From: Saccharina japonica
Taxonomy: Eukaryota > Sar > Phaeophyceae > Laminariales > Laminariaceae
Reading direction: 5' to 3'
Length of the DNA: 64,000 nucleotides
Assembly: GCA_008828725.1 (NCBI GenBank)
Contig: MEHQ01004543.1
Location: forward strand, 230,528-294,527
The notes below the pieces were generated by a model, which searched no databases, was not told the origin of the DNA, and saw only the letters and a list, made by a program, of their open reading frames with translations. Position numbers and translations under genes: made by a program. This document shows, one piece after another, positions 10,232 through 21,218 of this stretch (position 1 is the stretch's first letter; every line of letters starts with the position of its first letter).

Positions 10232-13200
10232 CTACTCTTCAGAATCAAATACGCTCTCCATGCTATCCAAACATTGCTGGATGTGTGCTTGTCTCTCCCA
10301 CTGCCCCTGCCGGCCTTCGAAATCAAGCTGGCAGACCGGACACTCAGAAGGCCCTTTCGTTGCCGACATCGCCGCGTTTGAAGGCTTCCCCCCGACAGCG
10401 GTTTCTCTCGGCGACGAGTCCCGGCTTACCCTCGTGTTCTGCTCAGTCCCTGCTTCAATCTCATCTACAGCATAATATGCCTTTCTTCCTGCGGCAGCGG
10501 CAGCAACGCCTCTAGTGGACGCTGTGCCGTGGCGATGCCCGGCGTCCCTGGGCCTGCCCTCTGTTCGACTTGACCCTGCTGCGGGCTAAGTAGACGTGAG
10601 AGGCGGGGGAAGGCGGAACATTCCAGCGTTAGCGTAACGCCGAACATCAACACAGTGCCTCAGTAAACTGCAGCACGGTCGCATGGCGCGATGGATGGAA
10701 GGTGTTCCGGAATTTGAGCTCCCTGGACCCGAGTACGTGCCCTGGCGTGCACTGCCGGCTTCATAACTCAGAGTTACCGGACAAGTCTCACGACATGCTT
10801 AGCATTGAGACCACCAACACAATAAGTTAGCACTTCGGCAGCGGAGGTTGGAACTGCCTCTACCAAGGATTTGGGGAAGACTAGTTGGTCGGAACTACGT
10901 TGTAGTGTGGGCTAATTTTTGCAGTGATAAGAGGGTTCAATGGAACTAAAGGCAGCGGGACACACCAGATAATTTTAGCACCCTCACCTTGGGGGAAAAA
11001 ACACCTTGAAGGGACACCCTCGTTGGCCTTGGACTTCCCGCAGGGTCCGGAAATCGTCTACCTCTCTCGGATGAAGCCGGTTCTTTTTCCCCGTCTGTCG
11101 CGGACAATCGCTGGCTGTGTAGGCGGGAGTCACGCGGTGGCGTGGGGTAAGCAGACCCACCCGCCTCCATCGCAAACTCCCTTATGCTAGGCTGATGTGT
11201 GCTCCCGGAGACCCGTGCCGCGGTATAGGCGACGTCAGCCGTAGAGTCTGAGGCGGGGCCCGGCTTCTTCGCTGAGGAGGTCTGCTTCAGCAGACAGCCG
11301 TGGACGTGCTGGAGGGCACGGGCGCAGAAAGGAGGGACACCAAAGGGATAAGGGAGGAAAAATTTAAAGGTATGGGCCATACCGGTCGGAGGGTTTTAGC
11401 GGACAGCGAGCGTAGTTTCTCGCCAAGATTTACGACTAGGCTGTCAATGGCCAAGGTTCAGGCATGAACACGGAACACGGGGAGGGAGGGAGGGAGGGGG
11501 TTCCCATGGGGGGGGGGGGGTGGCGTCGGCCATGACACGTATAGAGATGACATATATAGATTGATTAATCGATCGATTGATTGACTGCTGTCCCTTCTTA
11601 TTGCTGCCTGTTCTGCTTTTCGTATCAACACTATTAAATAGTATTCGAGGCCACAAAGACAGAGCCCCCCTTCCCAAACCACCCCAATCCTTGCTTTAGT
11701 TTGTATCGCGCGTTAGGTGCAGCACGCCGACTTCCATCCAACTACGATCATTCGAGTCGAGTCCGCGTGGTATTTTTATCGATGTTGGCCGGGGTATTCG
11801 AGGAACGCGCGTCAAGAAACACGGACATTGTCGGCACCGCCAACCGATATCATGACAAAATTACCCACTACAAAGACTGCGAGCATACCACAAAACCACC
11901 GGGGCGACTGTTTTACATACCGCACGCAGACCATATACCTGGTTCTGCGTGACTGCAGCGACACTCCAGATAAAAAAACTTAGCATCGCGACAGCAGTGC
12001 CATGCTCACAGCGGAGTCGCCGGACCGAGCGACTTGGGGGGCAACATGCGATGTCCCAAATTATCACCTGCTGGCGCTGCCCCGACTTCCAGTGGTCCAT
12101 CCCCCGTTGGCACACGGGACATTTAACCTTGTCACCAGTGTCGTTGGTTTGCAAAACTTCGGCAGAAGGACTCGTCACACCCCCGAAGCTGCCCCTGGCC
12201 GGAGCATCCTCACGCCCGGATACCGCAGCGGGCTGCACCCGACGGGAACCCCCAGCCGCCATTCCCGCAGGTTGGTGATTCCCGTTCTCCTTCCTGCGAG
12301 ACCGATGGTGACCCTGGCGTTGACCATTATCATAGCTTTTCCCCGGCTGCACTGGGTGACCGGGTTGCGACGCGGCCGGGGGGTGGCGGCTACGGCTATC
12401 GGCAGCTCCCCGCGACGATCTCGTTCCATCATTACCGTCTCCTGTTCTACTCTGCTCTGGGTTCGACGAAATATCCTGCCAGCTGTTCGAATGGCGAACG
12501 CCGCCCACTCCGATCCCTCGTGCCGGCCGTTCCGCTTGCTCGCGACACCGGTTAGAACTCGACGGGAGCGGGTCTGTTGCGAGGTGGGATGGTTTGGGCT
12601 TTGGTGCAGGGGTGGCCTTGGCGATGATGTAGGGGTCATCTCGGAGACGTCCTCGTTCACTGATCCACCCTCCCTGTCCCAAAACGTGCCACGGCGTCGA
12701 AATCCCAGGGAAAATTAAGTTTGTCCAGGACAGGTAGGAAGTGCTGGTAGGAGTCGCTGCACTATGAATATAGCAATCTACGAAATACGTAATTTACAGA
12801 GAGTCAGGCAATCGAGAATCACGTCACCAGTCGAAGTGAACGTACTAATAACGAACAGTGCACACTGTCCTCCCATTTTTAGTCCTAACTCCTACGGGAA
12901 ACCATTTTCCGACTCAGCATCTGCGGTGAGCACGGCGAGAATCGACCACAGCAAAAACACAAAAACAACCCAAACCAGATCGTAACCGGGGTGGGGTCAT
13001 TGTGCCTGCTTTCTCATGTGTCGGCTGGTAAGGAGGACATGCTGAACTCACCGTGGGCGCGAGCACAGGGTGAGGTACCACGCGGTATCTGAGGACGCCG
13101 ATGCAGTCGTCATCGGCAGGAGATAAATACCACACCTGAACAGCACGGGTATCACGGAGGGGTACGTACAGGCTTGCCATGTAGGGATTGTATGCTAAAC

Positions 13201-16200
13201 ACCACCCCTGCCTCAAGTGCAGGATTGTCATACAGAAGTTTTTCGTAGCATATATTCACCGACGTCGCTCGAGGAAATGGCCGCCGGAAGGGCGCAAGGA
13301 GTCTGTCCTCAACCACTATCAGCTTGGTGGCGCGGGCTAGCACAGCCGTCGTGACATACTATCAGTCCCACACCACACACCGCAGTAGTACGGTAGTTCT
13401 ACATTATGATTACAACGAGAATGGCACAAGGTTTAAACCCATCGTATCGCTGCTTGCGTAGCCCCCTAGTCCCAGCCCTCGAACAGTAGGAGGTGCGTAA
13501 TGTCGGCACGTCCATGCTGTCGTCTAGCACGAGAAAAAATCGAAACCGGCATCCCAAGGAAGAACTCATAGCTTCGGCTCACCGCATCGTAGTCCAGAGA
13601 AAACCCGAACGCCAGATTCCCTAATTCTTCCGAGTTGTCGATAGACCAGTTGCTACGTAAGGTAGCTCCGTGGTCTGGGTCCACCACAGTCAACGAACCC
13701 TGTGGTGATGGGCCGTGAGGGCGGAGTTGATGAGGCATTAGTGGACAAGAGGGCGACATGGGCAATGTCGCATTTGGCGCAATTTAGCTGTCCCTGCCCA
13801 CGTTCTCCCCGCACGTACGAATTTAAGTTTTGTGCCTGTTGTCCAAACTGAGCTCCCAAGACATTGTCAAGTAACTCACTAGCATTAGAGTCCCAAAACA
13901 TTTCAAGCACCTCGCTAGCATTGGAATCATGGTGATGGACCAAAGTTAACATGATCAACGAAAACAACGACGTGATGGAGGACCCGTGGTTGGCTTCGGC
14001 GAGGATACTCAAAACCAACAAAACCAACAAAAACCATGAACGCCCGGTGCTGTGAAAGAGGGAACATGACATCATTCCAGCAAATGGACAACCCGACAAA
14101 AAGCCAACGGCATCATAAGCGAAAACAACAGGCTATTCCTAGCTGTCTGCCTGGTTGGTGAAAACCCAATGTGCTCCGTCCCGGCATTATAGGGATGCGA
14201 GGGTCTATGGCCATACGACTACGGCCGTGCACGACATGAGTACACCCCCCCCCCCTGGTGTTTTTACGTGTTGCGTACCTTCTGAGCCACATTCGCTTCA
14301 TGCCCTTGACAAGCTGCTGCTGGTGTTTCGCTTGCCGCAGGCACTTCGTCCCTAACGAGAGGCAGCGCAGGGCTTTCACGAGTGACAGACGCGGTGGGCA
14401 TCGGCCTTGTTTCCCCACTTCCCCCGTTCCTTGAAACCGCACTCGTCAACAACCCAGATGAAACTTGTCGGATGGCTGCCGCTTGCTTCCCAGCGCTCTT
14501 CGCTTGGTAGGAAACGACCCCCGCAGGTTCCACCCCAAGTTTTGAGCCGCCCTGCGACCTCCGATTTCTGTGCAGGTCTGCAGTTGAGCCGAGCGCGGCG
14601 GAACTTCTCGCGTTGGAGTCAGAATCTCGCAAGTCGGCCACCGAAGCACCCGCCACGCGATCAGTCACGTCTTCTGAGCTTTCTGGGCTTCTGCGTCGAG
14701 ACGGCGACTGCTGGGTGCTCCTCGCTGTAGCGTCTTCCAGAGGGCGGGAAGTGCGTGACGTCGAAACACGCTGCATAGCAGTACCTGAGAGGTTTTGACG
14801 CGTGCTGGAAGGCCCATTCGCGGGAGGCGCGACAGCGGGATGCTTCACGCCCTCGCGGTCCCAAGCCGTCGGCAAAGGTTTAGGCCGCGAATTTTCGTCC
14901 AAGATCGTCCCAATAACCCTTGGGGCTTGCCGTTTCCCGGCAGGGGCATCGCACGCGTCACCTGTCGCCGGGTCGAGGCCAGGAGCACCACCTACTCCGG
15001 ACGTAGTTTGAACTGGGATCAATGGCGTTTTCGACGTGGCTTCTAGCTTACTAGCTTCGGTACCAATGCGGTGTACCGCGCCTACCCGTTGCGTTTCTGA
15101 AAGCCGTTCTGCGCGCTGGCGTTGAGTCCGTTGATGTTTCGCTACCGGCTCGCGACTTGCCTCGTGGTCTAACGCGGGCTCGGGCGAGAGCGATCGGGGG
15201 TTTTCTGGCGGGAGGCTCCGTTTCGAGGAGGGAGTAGCACAAGGGCTGACATGTGCCGTCTCCTGCACACCCTGCAAGCGACGACTGCCTACCTCCACTC
15301 CACCGCTTGTCCTTCGTTCGCCGTCGGAGTTGTTGGAGCCAGACGCAACAGCTTTAAGGGTAGTCGGGCGCTTTGACGAAGAAGCGTCAATTCCCCCAAC
15401 GCCCAATGCTTCAGCAGCACCATGACCACCTACCGCAGTACCAGCCTTGCAAACTTCTAAATCTACGGCAGGTGTCGCCGTCGCCGAAACCCCAAGGAAC
15501 AGATCCTGTGGCTTTGACCGCGAGGGTGGGGTATCTATGCAAGGGTCCTGTGGCAACCTCGGGCAAGACTCTCGAGCCCGTTCGCCACCCCCAGATGACA
15601 CAGCAGAGGCCACAGGTGCGGGCTCCTGGACGTTCAAAGCTCTGCGGGCTGGCTGAAGGCGAGAAAATATTTCGAGGAAGCGATCAGCTCTGGTAGAAGA
15701 CGAGGTGAGAACCTTGCCTTCCTTGCAACTCAGCTCGGTGTCAGCAATCGGTGGGGCTTCCCCTTCACCATTTTCTTCCCGCGCACCTGCGCTAGCGTCA
15801 ACTCCGCGCGACGGGAACCGCCTGAGGGTGAGATGACCATCCCCGTCTCCCCAGCAGTCATCGTCGCCGTCATCTTGCCAAAATCCAAACCGCCCTCGCT
15901 GCTCAGCGCTGGGGCGCGTGCCCCACAAAGCCGGCCGAGGTCGCACACGACGATTCCCGCCGCCTATCACCCTCCGCCCGTCCCGGCCAACCCCACCGCC
16001 GTAAACCCTCTCGCACCCGTCGCTGCATTCACCACTCCCGCCACAATCATCACAAGGACCGTCACCATCCAAGGTCTCGTTAGGGGTGGCTTTCGGAAAG
16101 AGGGATGTGCCGAGCCGCCCCGCGCTCCGCGCCGTCCCATCACCGAAGGCCGCTAGCACGTGTGAGAGCTGTACCCGCGCTATTTCGTCGAGCGCGTGCT

Positions 16201-19200
16201 CCTCGCCTCCTTTTTGATCTTTGGTCGTCTTGGCAGCAGACGCTGCCGTGGAGTCGCGCACCACTTGGGGCCCTCTTGGTCGGGAGAGCAAGCCCCGACG
16301 ACGTGCTGAAGCTGGTTGTGCCACACCGGAGGGAGATTGGTTGGTCGGACTGGACAAGCGAGACTCGCGAGGTTTTCCGTTGGACTGGGCCTTATCCTTG
16401 ATGTGGCGACGGCTCTGAGCACTGTCGGCCTTCTTTAGGATCGAGCCTGTGCAACACACACAATAAAACAGGAGTTGAGAAATAATTTGGGATTTCAGGG
16501 ATAGGGATCTTGGAAGAACAGCATCGAGACTGACAAAAACACAGCGCAAAGGCTGTGGCGAAAGTCAAGCACACAGGTGTCCAGCAAACGAATGCCTGCG
16601 ATGCCACAGCGTCAACTCATAGCTAGCAGTTCAAATTTTGGCAATGCGCAAGGTCGCATGTTTATCACTGCTACGTAAAGGAATAGTGCCATGTAAACAG
16701 CAAATAGGTAATACTCACTGCTGTTATGCACAAATACGAGGACACCTGGTAAGCACTACGTACATATAGCATGCAGCTTATATGCTCGAATTTTGTTACG
16801 ATACAGTCGTGAGTCCATACATATTTCATGTACCGTCCTTACGCACCATCCTAACTTAGATGTGAGCGAAACTACAGTCAGATCTGTTGAATGAAGCTTC
16901 GCAGTTTTTTTTTTGGGTGTATGTAGACTTTCTGACAAGACCAAATCTCAGCACCATACACCGAACAGCTAGACAGCGACCGCCGATTCCACCGCAGCCC
17001 TCATTTGGCACACACCGCACGGACGCCCGCGCTAATTTCGTGGCATTGGGCTGCTGTCATGGCTCCCCGTCCGTGTGATATTTTCCAGTGAACATACCTG
17101 GGTTTCGGTAATTTTCAATTTCACAGTGTTGATACTACGACCTCGAGCCACTCAGATTCGCAACGACATTCGTCTGACAAGTGCGTTCACGCTCTCCCTC
17201 ATATCACAAGGTCTATGTGCAGCATTCATTCCGTGCTTGGCATCATCTGTGTTCGGGGTCGGTAATCCATACTCATTAGGATCTACCAGTAAGGACGGTA
17301 GCAAGTTGTATAGGATTTCATGCACATTTGCAGGCGTTGTGAGGACTATTCACTTTGACAGGTTGAGCATCGAGGCTCCACCCTCCCACGTTCTGCCCTC
17401 TACTTAGTACAACAATATAAAACATATCATCAGGACGCGGGGCCGTCAGGCTATGCGGACCGGAGACTTACGAACACACTGTTAACGGTGATTCAATCGG
17501 TCTGGTACAAGCTAATCCAAGACGTCTATCAATGGGTTGGCTCACGAGAAGCCCGGCACCGAAGCACACGATGTTCGACGCGAGGTCAAAGACGATGCAG
17601 GAGAGCCAGGCGTCCTTGATAGACGCCATGAAGAACATGAGTGCCGAACTCACGAGGAGCAACGCTCAATCGGAGTCCGGCGGCATTGAGGGAAGCGCCA
17701 CTGTAGGGGAGAGCCCTGCTGGGGCAGGACCCGCACAAGATGCAGGGATGGAGCCAATTTGAGCGTGTAGGAGACTCGCGAAATTTAGGAGCACTGGGAC
17801 GGACAGATGCTGTTCCAGTCGAGGTTGGCCCGGAGAGGGATCAGCCAGACCACCCAGGGAGGGCTGGAGAGAGGGGTTTAGACCCCAGGAATGGATTTGG
17901 TTGGTGGTTTCGGTGTGCCTTCTTTACGCTATTTGGGTTTCAAACACTCTGCTGTACCAGTACAGTGGGCTGAAATACGATTCCACGCCATGGACGAGCG
18001 ACGTGCGTTACTACTCGCAAACAATAGGTAGGCTGCTTGGGGGTTCTCGTGTCGGGGGAATTAGACACCGAGAACGACGTACTTGTCGGTAGGTGGTTTA
18101 CCCCCGAATGCGTCCACACGAGCACTCTACGTATGATAGCATGGAATTTCTTGACGGCGGCTTTCACGACCTAGAGGGACAAAAACATACCGCATAGGTG
18201 TGTTTCGTCGACGGGAGCGTGGGACGGTCTCCTCTCGTGGTACGGTTTCACTGCGGTTGCTTTTCTTCGGGCTCGTACGAGTACGACGAGAAGCGAAGGC
18301 AACTCGCTGCTCGAGGCATCAACCTCCTGGCCACGAAAGCACAGCAGCAGCAGTCGGCTTTCACGACTTGGGACACGGGGGTAGCCTTGCCCTTGGGTGG
18401 CGGGGTCAACTCCAAGCGCCTGTGTGTGGTTGCAGCCGCTGGATATTTTGTGCTTCGTTTGAAACATCTCAGCAGCAGCAGAGACCGTTGTCATGCACGA
18501 GGTACGGGTTCTAAAATAGAGAGCCATGAGTGACGAGAGTACAGCAGCATCGGCTTTCACTATAAATAGGAGGCTGGCCCCGCAAGGGAAGCTGCTGCTT
18601 CGTGTTGTTAACGCCGCTAGGCCTCTGTGGACGTCGCCTGGAAAACGGGGTGGCCCTGCGATTGGATGGCGGGGCCGGCCCCAAGCGCTGGTGGTGTAGT
18701 TGCAGATCAAGACGAGGAATTAATGCGGAATTTCTGAAAATGCTCAGCAGCTTGCTGGCAGATGCGAGATTTCTCACATATTCGCTGAACAGTTTGACCG
18801 TTTGCACTTTCTTTCCGAAAAATAAAAAAATACCAGGTGGTCACCAAATCCCACACATACGACGATGATTAGGTCAGCCTCACACGTCCAATTTGTGATG
18901 AAATTACGTGGAAACCCTATATTGCGACGCTTCGAACTACAAAAATTGGTGCCCGGGAAACCTTGCCCCGGCGAGTCACCGACCTCTTATCCTTCTTGAG
19001 GAATGCATATAGAACAGGCAACATGCGTGACCGACGTATCCAGCTTTCATCAAAGCCAATTTTAACAAACCCGAAACAAACCCGAAATAAGCGAAACATA
19101 ACCTACTGCTGTAGACCGACGGCGGCCTTGAAGACGCCTCAGACCCGAAACCAAGATGCAACCTGAATTACAGCATCCTTTCACAGATGCTCCGAGTACC

Positions 19201-20716
19201 TTGGAGTAAAGTAAGGAGTATTGGAGATGAAATGCTTCAGGTACCTTGTGTCCTCGGAGTATTTCGGGGTTCGATACTTCGGGATACTGCTCGTACTCGG
19301 AGTATTTCGGGTATGAACACTCTCGATACTGCTTGTACTTGGAGTATTTCGGGGCCCGATACTGCGGGTACTCCCTGTACTCGCAGTATTTGGGGCTTCA
19401 GTACTGCTCATACTCCAAGTACTCCGAGTATTCAGGCCGCCAGTACTCTAATACTCTAAGTACTCGGAGTACGAAATGTACTCGATACTCGGAGTATACT
19501 CGGAGTGTGAGGTATATTAGGAGCATCTTTGCATCATTTTGAAGACTCGGCCGTCATTCCTCCCAGGTTCTGGGAGCATGTGACTGGTGTTTATAGCATT
19601 TCAAAATCCACAGATGCTCCCATTAGCTGGAAGTATAATTATAGTATTCTGGAGAAAAAATACTTCAGGTACTGTGTGTACTCGCAGTATTTCGGTGTTC
19701 AATACTCTCGATACTCGGAGCACTCCGAGTAATTTAGATGTCTGTACTCCGGGTACTGTTTGTACTCGAGGATGCATACTGTTCATACCCGTACTCGGAG
19801 TATTTGGGCCTTCAGTACTGCTCATACTCCAAGTACTCCGAGTATTTAGGCCACCAGTACTCTAATACTCCCAGTACATACTCGGAGTACGAAAAATACT
19901 CGATACTCCTTGATACTCCGGGTATACTCGGAGAATCGAGTATACTCGGAGTATCGAGTATACTCGGAGCATTTGTGCATCCTTTTACGTACGTAATGGC
20001 AGACAGTACCCCACACGGGAAGGAACATCCCGGTTTTCCTCATAATTCAACACTCGAGTCGACGCACCTGATCTCTCGGCGGTACGTGGTGGACCCTGAT
20101 GAGCTGAATCAGTCTTCGCCGCCATCGCCATCGCCGCCACGTTCGCAGTCTTCTTCGAGCGAGGCACCTGTTCGCCGGTGCTGTCCACCACCACCGCCCC
20201 CGTCGTGCCTCTCTTGGTTGTTCTACTCAACCCCCTCGACACCTGCCCGACCCTTTTGCGATTCCCACTGTTGCCTGTGTGGGGGTTTCCACTCGCTTGA
20301 TCTCCTGCCGCCCGCGCAGAATAACTTGAAGGGTTGCTTCGCCCTTGGGCGTCTTCCGCCAAGACCGCTGCTGCTGCTGCTCCTGTGGTTGCCTCTCGCC
20401 CCTGCTCCCCGGCAAGGGCTGTGCCCTTACCGACGCCAGTTCTGCTCCGAGCATCTAGACAGTCGTTGACGTGCAAAGACAGCGATCGGGAAGAGAACCC
20501 GCTCTGCTGGCACACAGGACACTGGCGGTTGGCATCCTCCCACACTGAAATGGAAGGGGCCCCTCGGGGTCCCAGGAAGCGCGTGAGGGTGCTCGATGAA
20601 GGCACGACAGGTGGGTCCTTTTTCGTCTTCGTTCGTTTCTTCGCCGGAAGGGGGGTTGTCGTTGCTGGACAAATTGCATCTTGGCTCGAGTTGTCATCGA
20701 TTTCCTCAATCTCCAT
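10232..20716 (-). CDS. large disordered protein with three RAD18-type UBZ4 zinc fingers
   Basis: Exons (minus): 20716-20068, 16446-14279, 12673-12068, 11308-10988, 10585-10232. All are GT-AG and phases agree at every join, giving about 1365 residues. Finger 1 is C66-x2-C69-x12-H82-x3-C86 (CPVCQQSGF...LHVNDC). Finger 2 is C1124, C1127, H1142, C1146, with an intron between the Cys pair (exon 3) and HVHGC (exon 4). Finger 3 is C1330, C1333, H1349, C1353, near an acidic C-terminus ending DSMESVFDSEE. UBZ4 fingers bind ubiquitin in repair proteins such as RAD18, SLX4, FAN1, SNM1A and SPRTN. Residues 41-48 (SSTLTRFL) resemble a degenerate PCNA-interacting box. The ~720-residue second exon is low complexity, with a small Cys cluster (348, 351, 357, 361). 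No nuclease, RING or BTB domain was found, so it is not assigned to a named family; a DNA-damage ubiquitin adaptor is inferred. Confidence 0.75.
11309..12067 (-). other. intron 3 of the UBZ gene, splitting a zinc finger
   Basis: This 759-bp intron runs from CAG|GTGATA to CCCTCCAG|CAC. It interrupts finger 2 between its CPVC half and its H-x3-C half. It contains a run of GGGAGGGAGGG followed by about eleven G (11482-11520). The neighbouring intron 4 (10586-10987) shows nothing notable. Confidence 0.65.
12674..14278 (-). other. intron 2 of the UBZ gene
   Basis: 1605-bp intron from AAG|GTACGC to GGGACAG|GGA. The acceptor is the least certain of this gene, since CCAAG|GCC further in would also keep frame and would remove 20 residues. 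No other feature is supported here. Confidence 0.5.
18345..18760. repeat. diverged tandem duplication
   Basis: A block containing CGGCTTTCAC, GGGTGGCGGGG, CCAAGCGC and GTGTGGTTGCAG is followed by a second copy with CGGCTTTCAC, GGATGGCGGGG, CCAAGCGC and GTGTAGTTGCAG. The period is roughly 200-280 bases. Function unknown. Confidence 0.5.
19182..19977. mobile_element. hAT-like element, family A, uninterrupted copy (796 bp)
   Basis: Termini CACAGATGCTCCGAGTA and, inverted, CACAAATGCTCCGAGTA are flanked by a perfect 8-bp duplication CATCCTTT (19174-19181 and 19978-19985). An 8-bp duplication is the hAT superfamily hallmark. The interior is almost entirely degenerate tandem CTCGGAGTATTTCGGG-type repeats in both orientations, like the subterminal transposase-binding repeats of hAT elements expanded to fill the whole element. 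No transposase frame. An internal pair of near-terminus motifs (about 19531 and 19609) suggests it is a dimer or was rearranged. Confidence 0.8.
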
Positions 20717-21218
20717 TGTTGTGTGAAGAGCAACTCATGCCGCAGCCAAGTCACGCAGTACGGCTGACGGTTAGCACAGAACACAGCAGACAGTACATCA
20801 CGAGGGGTGGGCACATAATATGTGTAAGGGCGTGGATGGGCATGGAGCATGGGGCACACGTCTGAGGAGCGAATTCGCCCCAATCTCGCTCGTTCGCAAA
20901 CATGAAACGTTGGGCGTTTTTATACTTCATTACATCTCGAAAGCTCCTTGTGCTCAACTCACATACGTATGACACAGGGTTACTCACCTGGGACGCGGCT
21001 GTGGTCTTTGCTGTGCATGTGTGGATGCGAACTGCTGCTGCTGCTGCTGTGCCTTCACGATGGGTGCGACACGAGCAGACAATTCAAACCGCAAAAATCT
21101 CCCAATCCCCGCAATAACAACGCCTCGGCAGTCTGCAGCAACACCAAAAGCAGCAACTCGTCAACTGCTGAACGAGGAACAAAACAAGCGCGACATTCGA
21201 GCTCACACCCACTCACGC
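20717..21218. promoter_or_regulatory. shared divergent promoter region (UBZ gene / ADAT3)
   Basis: About 500 bases separate the start codon of the minus-strand UBZ gene from the proposed ADAT3 start. Both 5' regions must lie here, so a bidirectional promoter is likely. No clear TATA or other core motif was identified. The ADAT3 start is tentative, so the right edge may move. Confidence 0.4.

Larger units (their letters stand above)
16447..20067 (-). other. intron 1 of the UBZ gene, with a transposon insertion
   Basis: This 3621-bp intron runs from TCAG|GTGCGT to TTGCACAG|GC. It holds the hAT-like element at 19182-19977 and a diverged tandem duplication around 18.35-18.76 kb. It also holds an orphan plus-strand open stretch at 17532-17762 (IDAMKNMSAELTRS...) with coding-like composition but no recognisable family. 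Confidence 0.6.

Noticed and set aside
19187-20043. Tyr/Ser-rich frames across the CTCGGAGTA array
   Set aside because: All are periodic translations of the hAT-like element's repeats on both strands.
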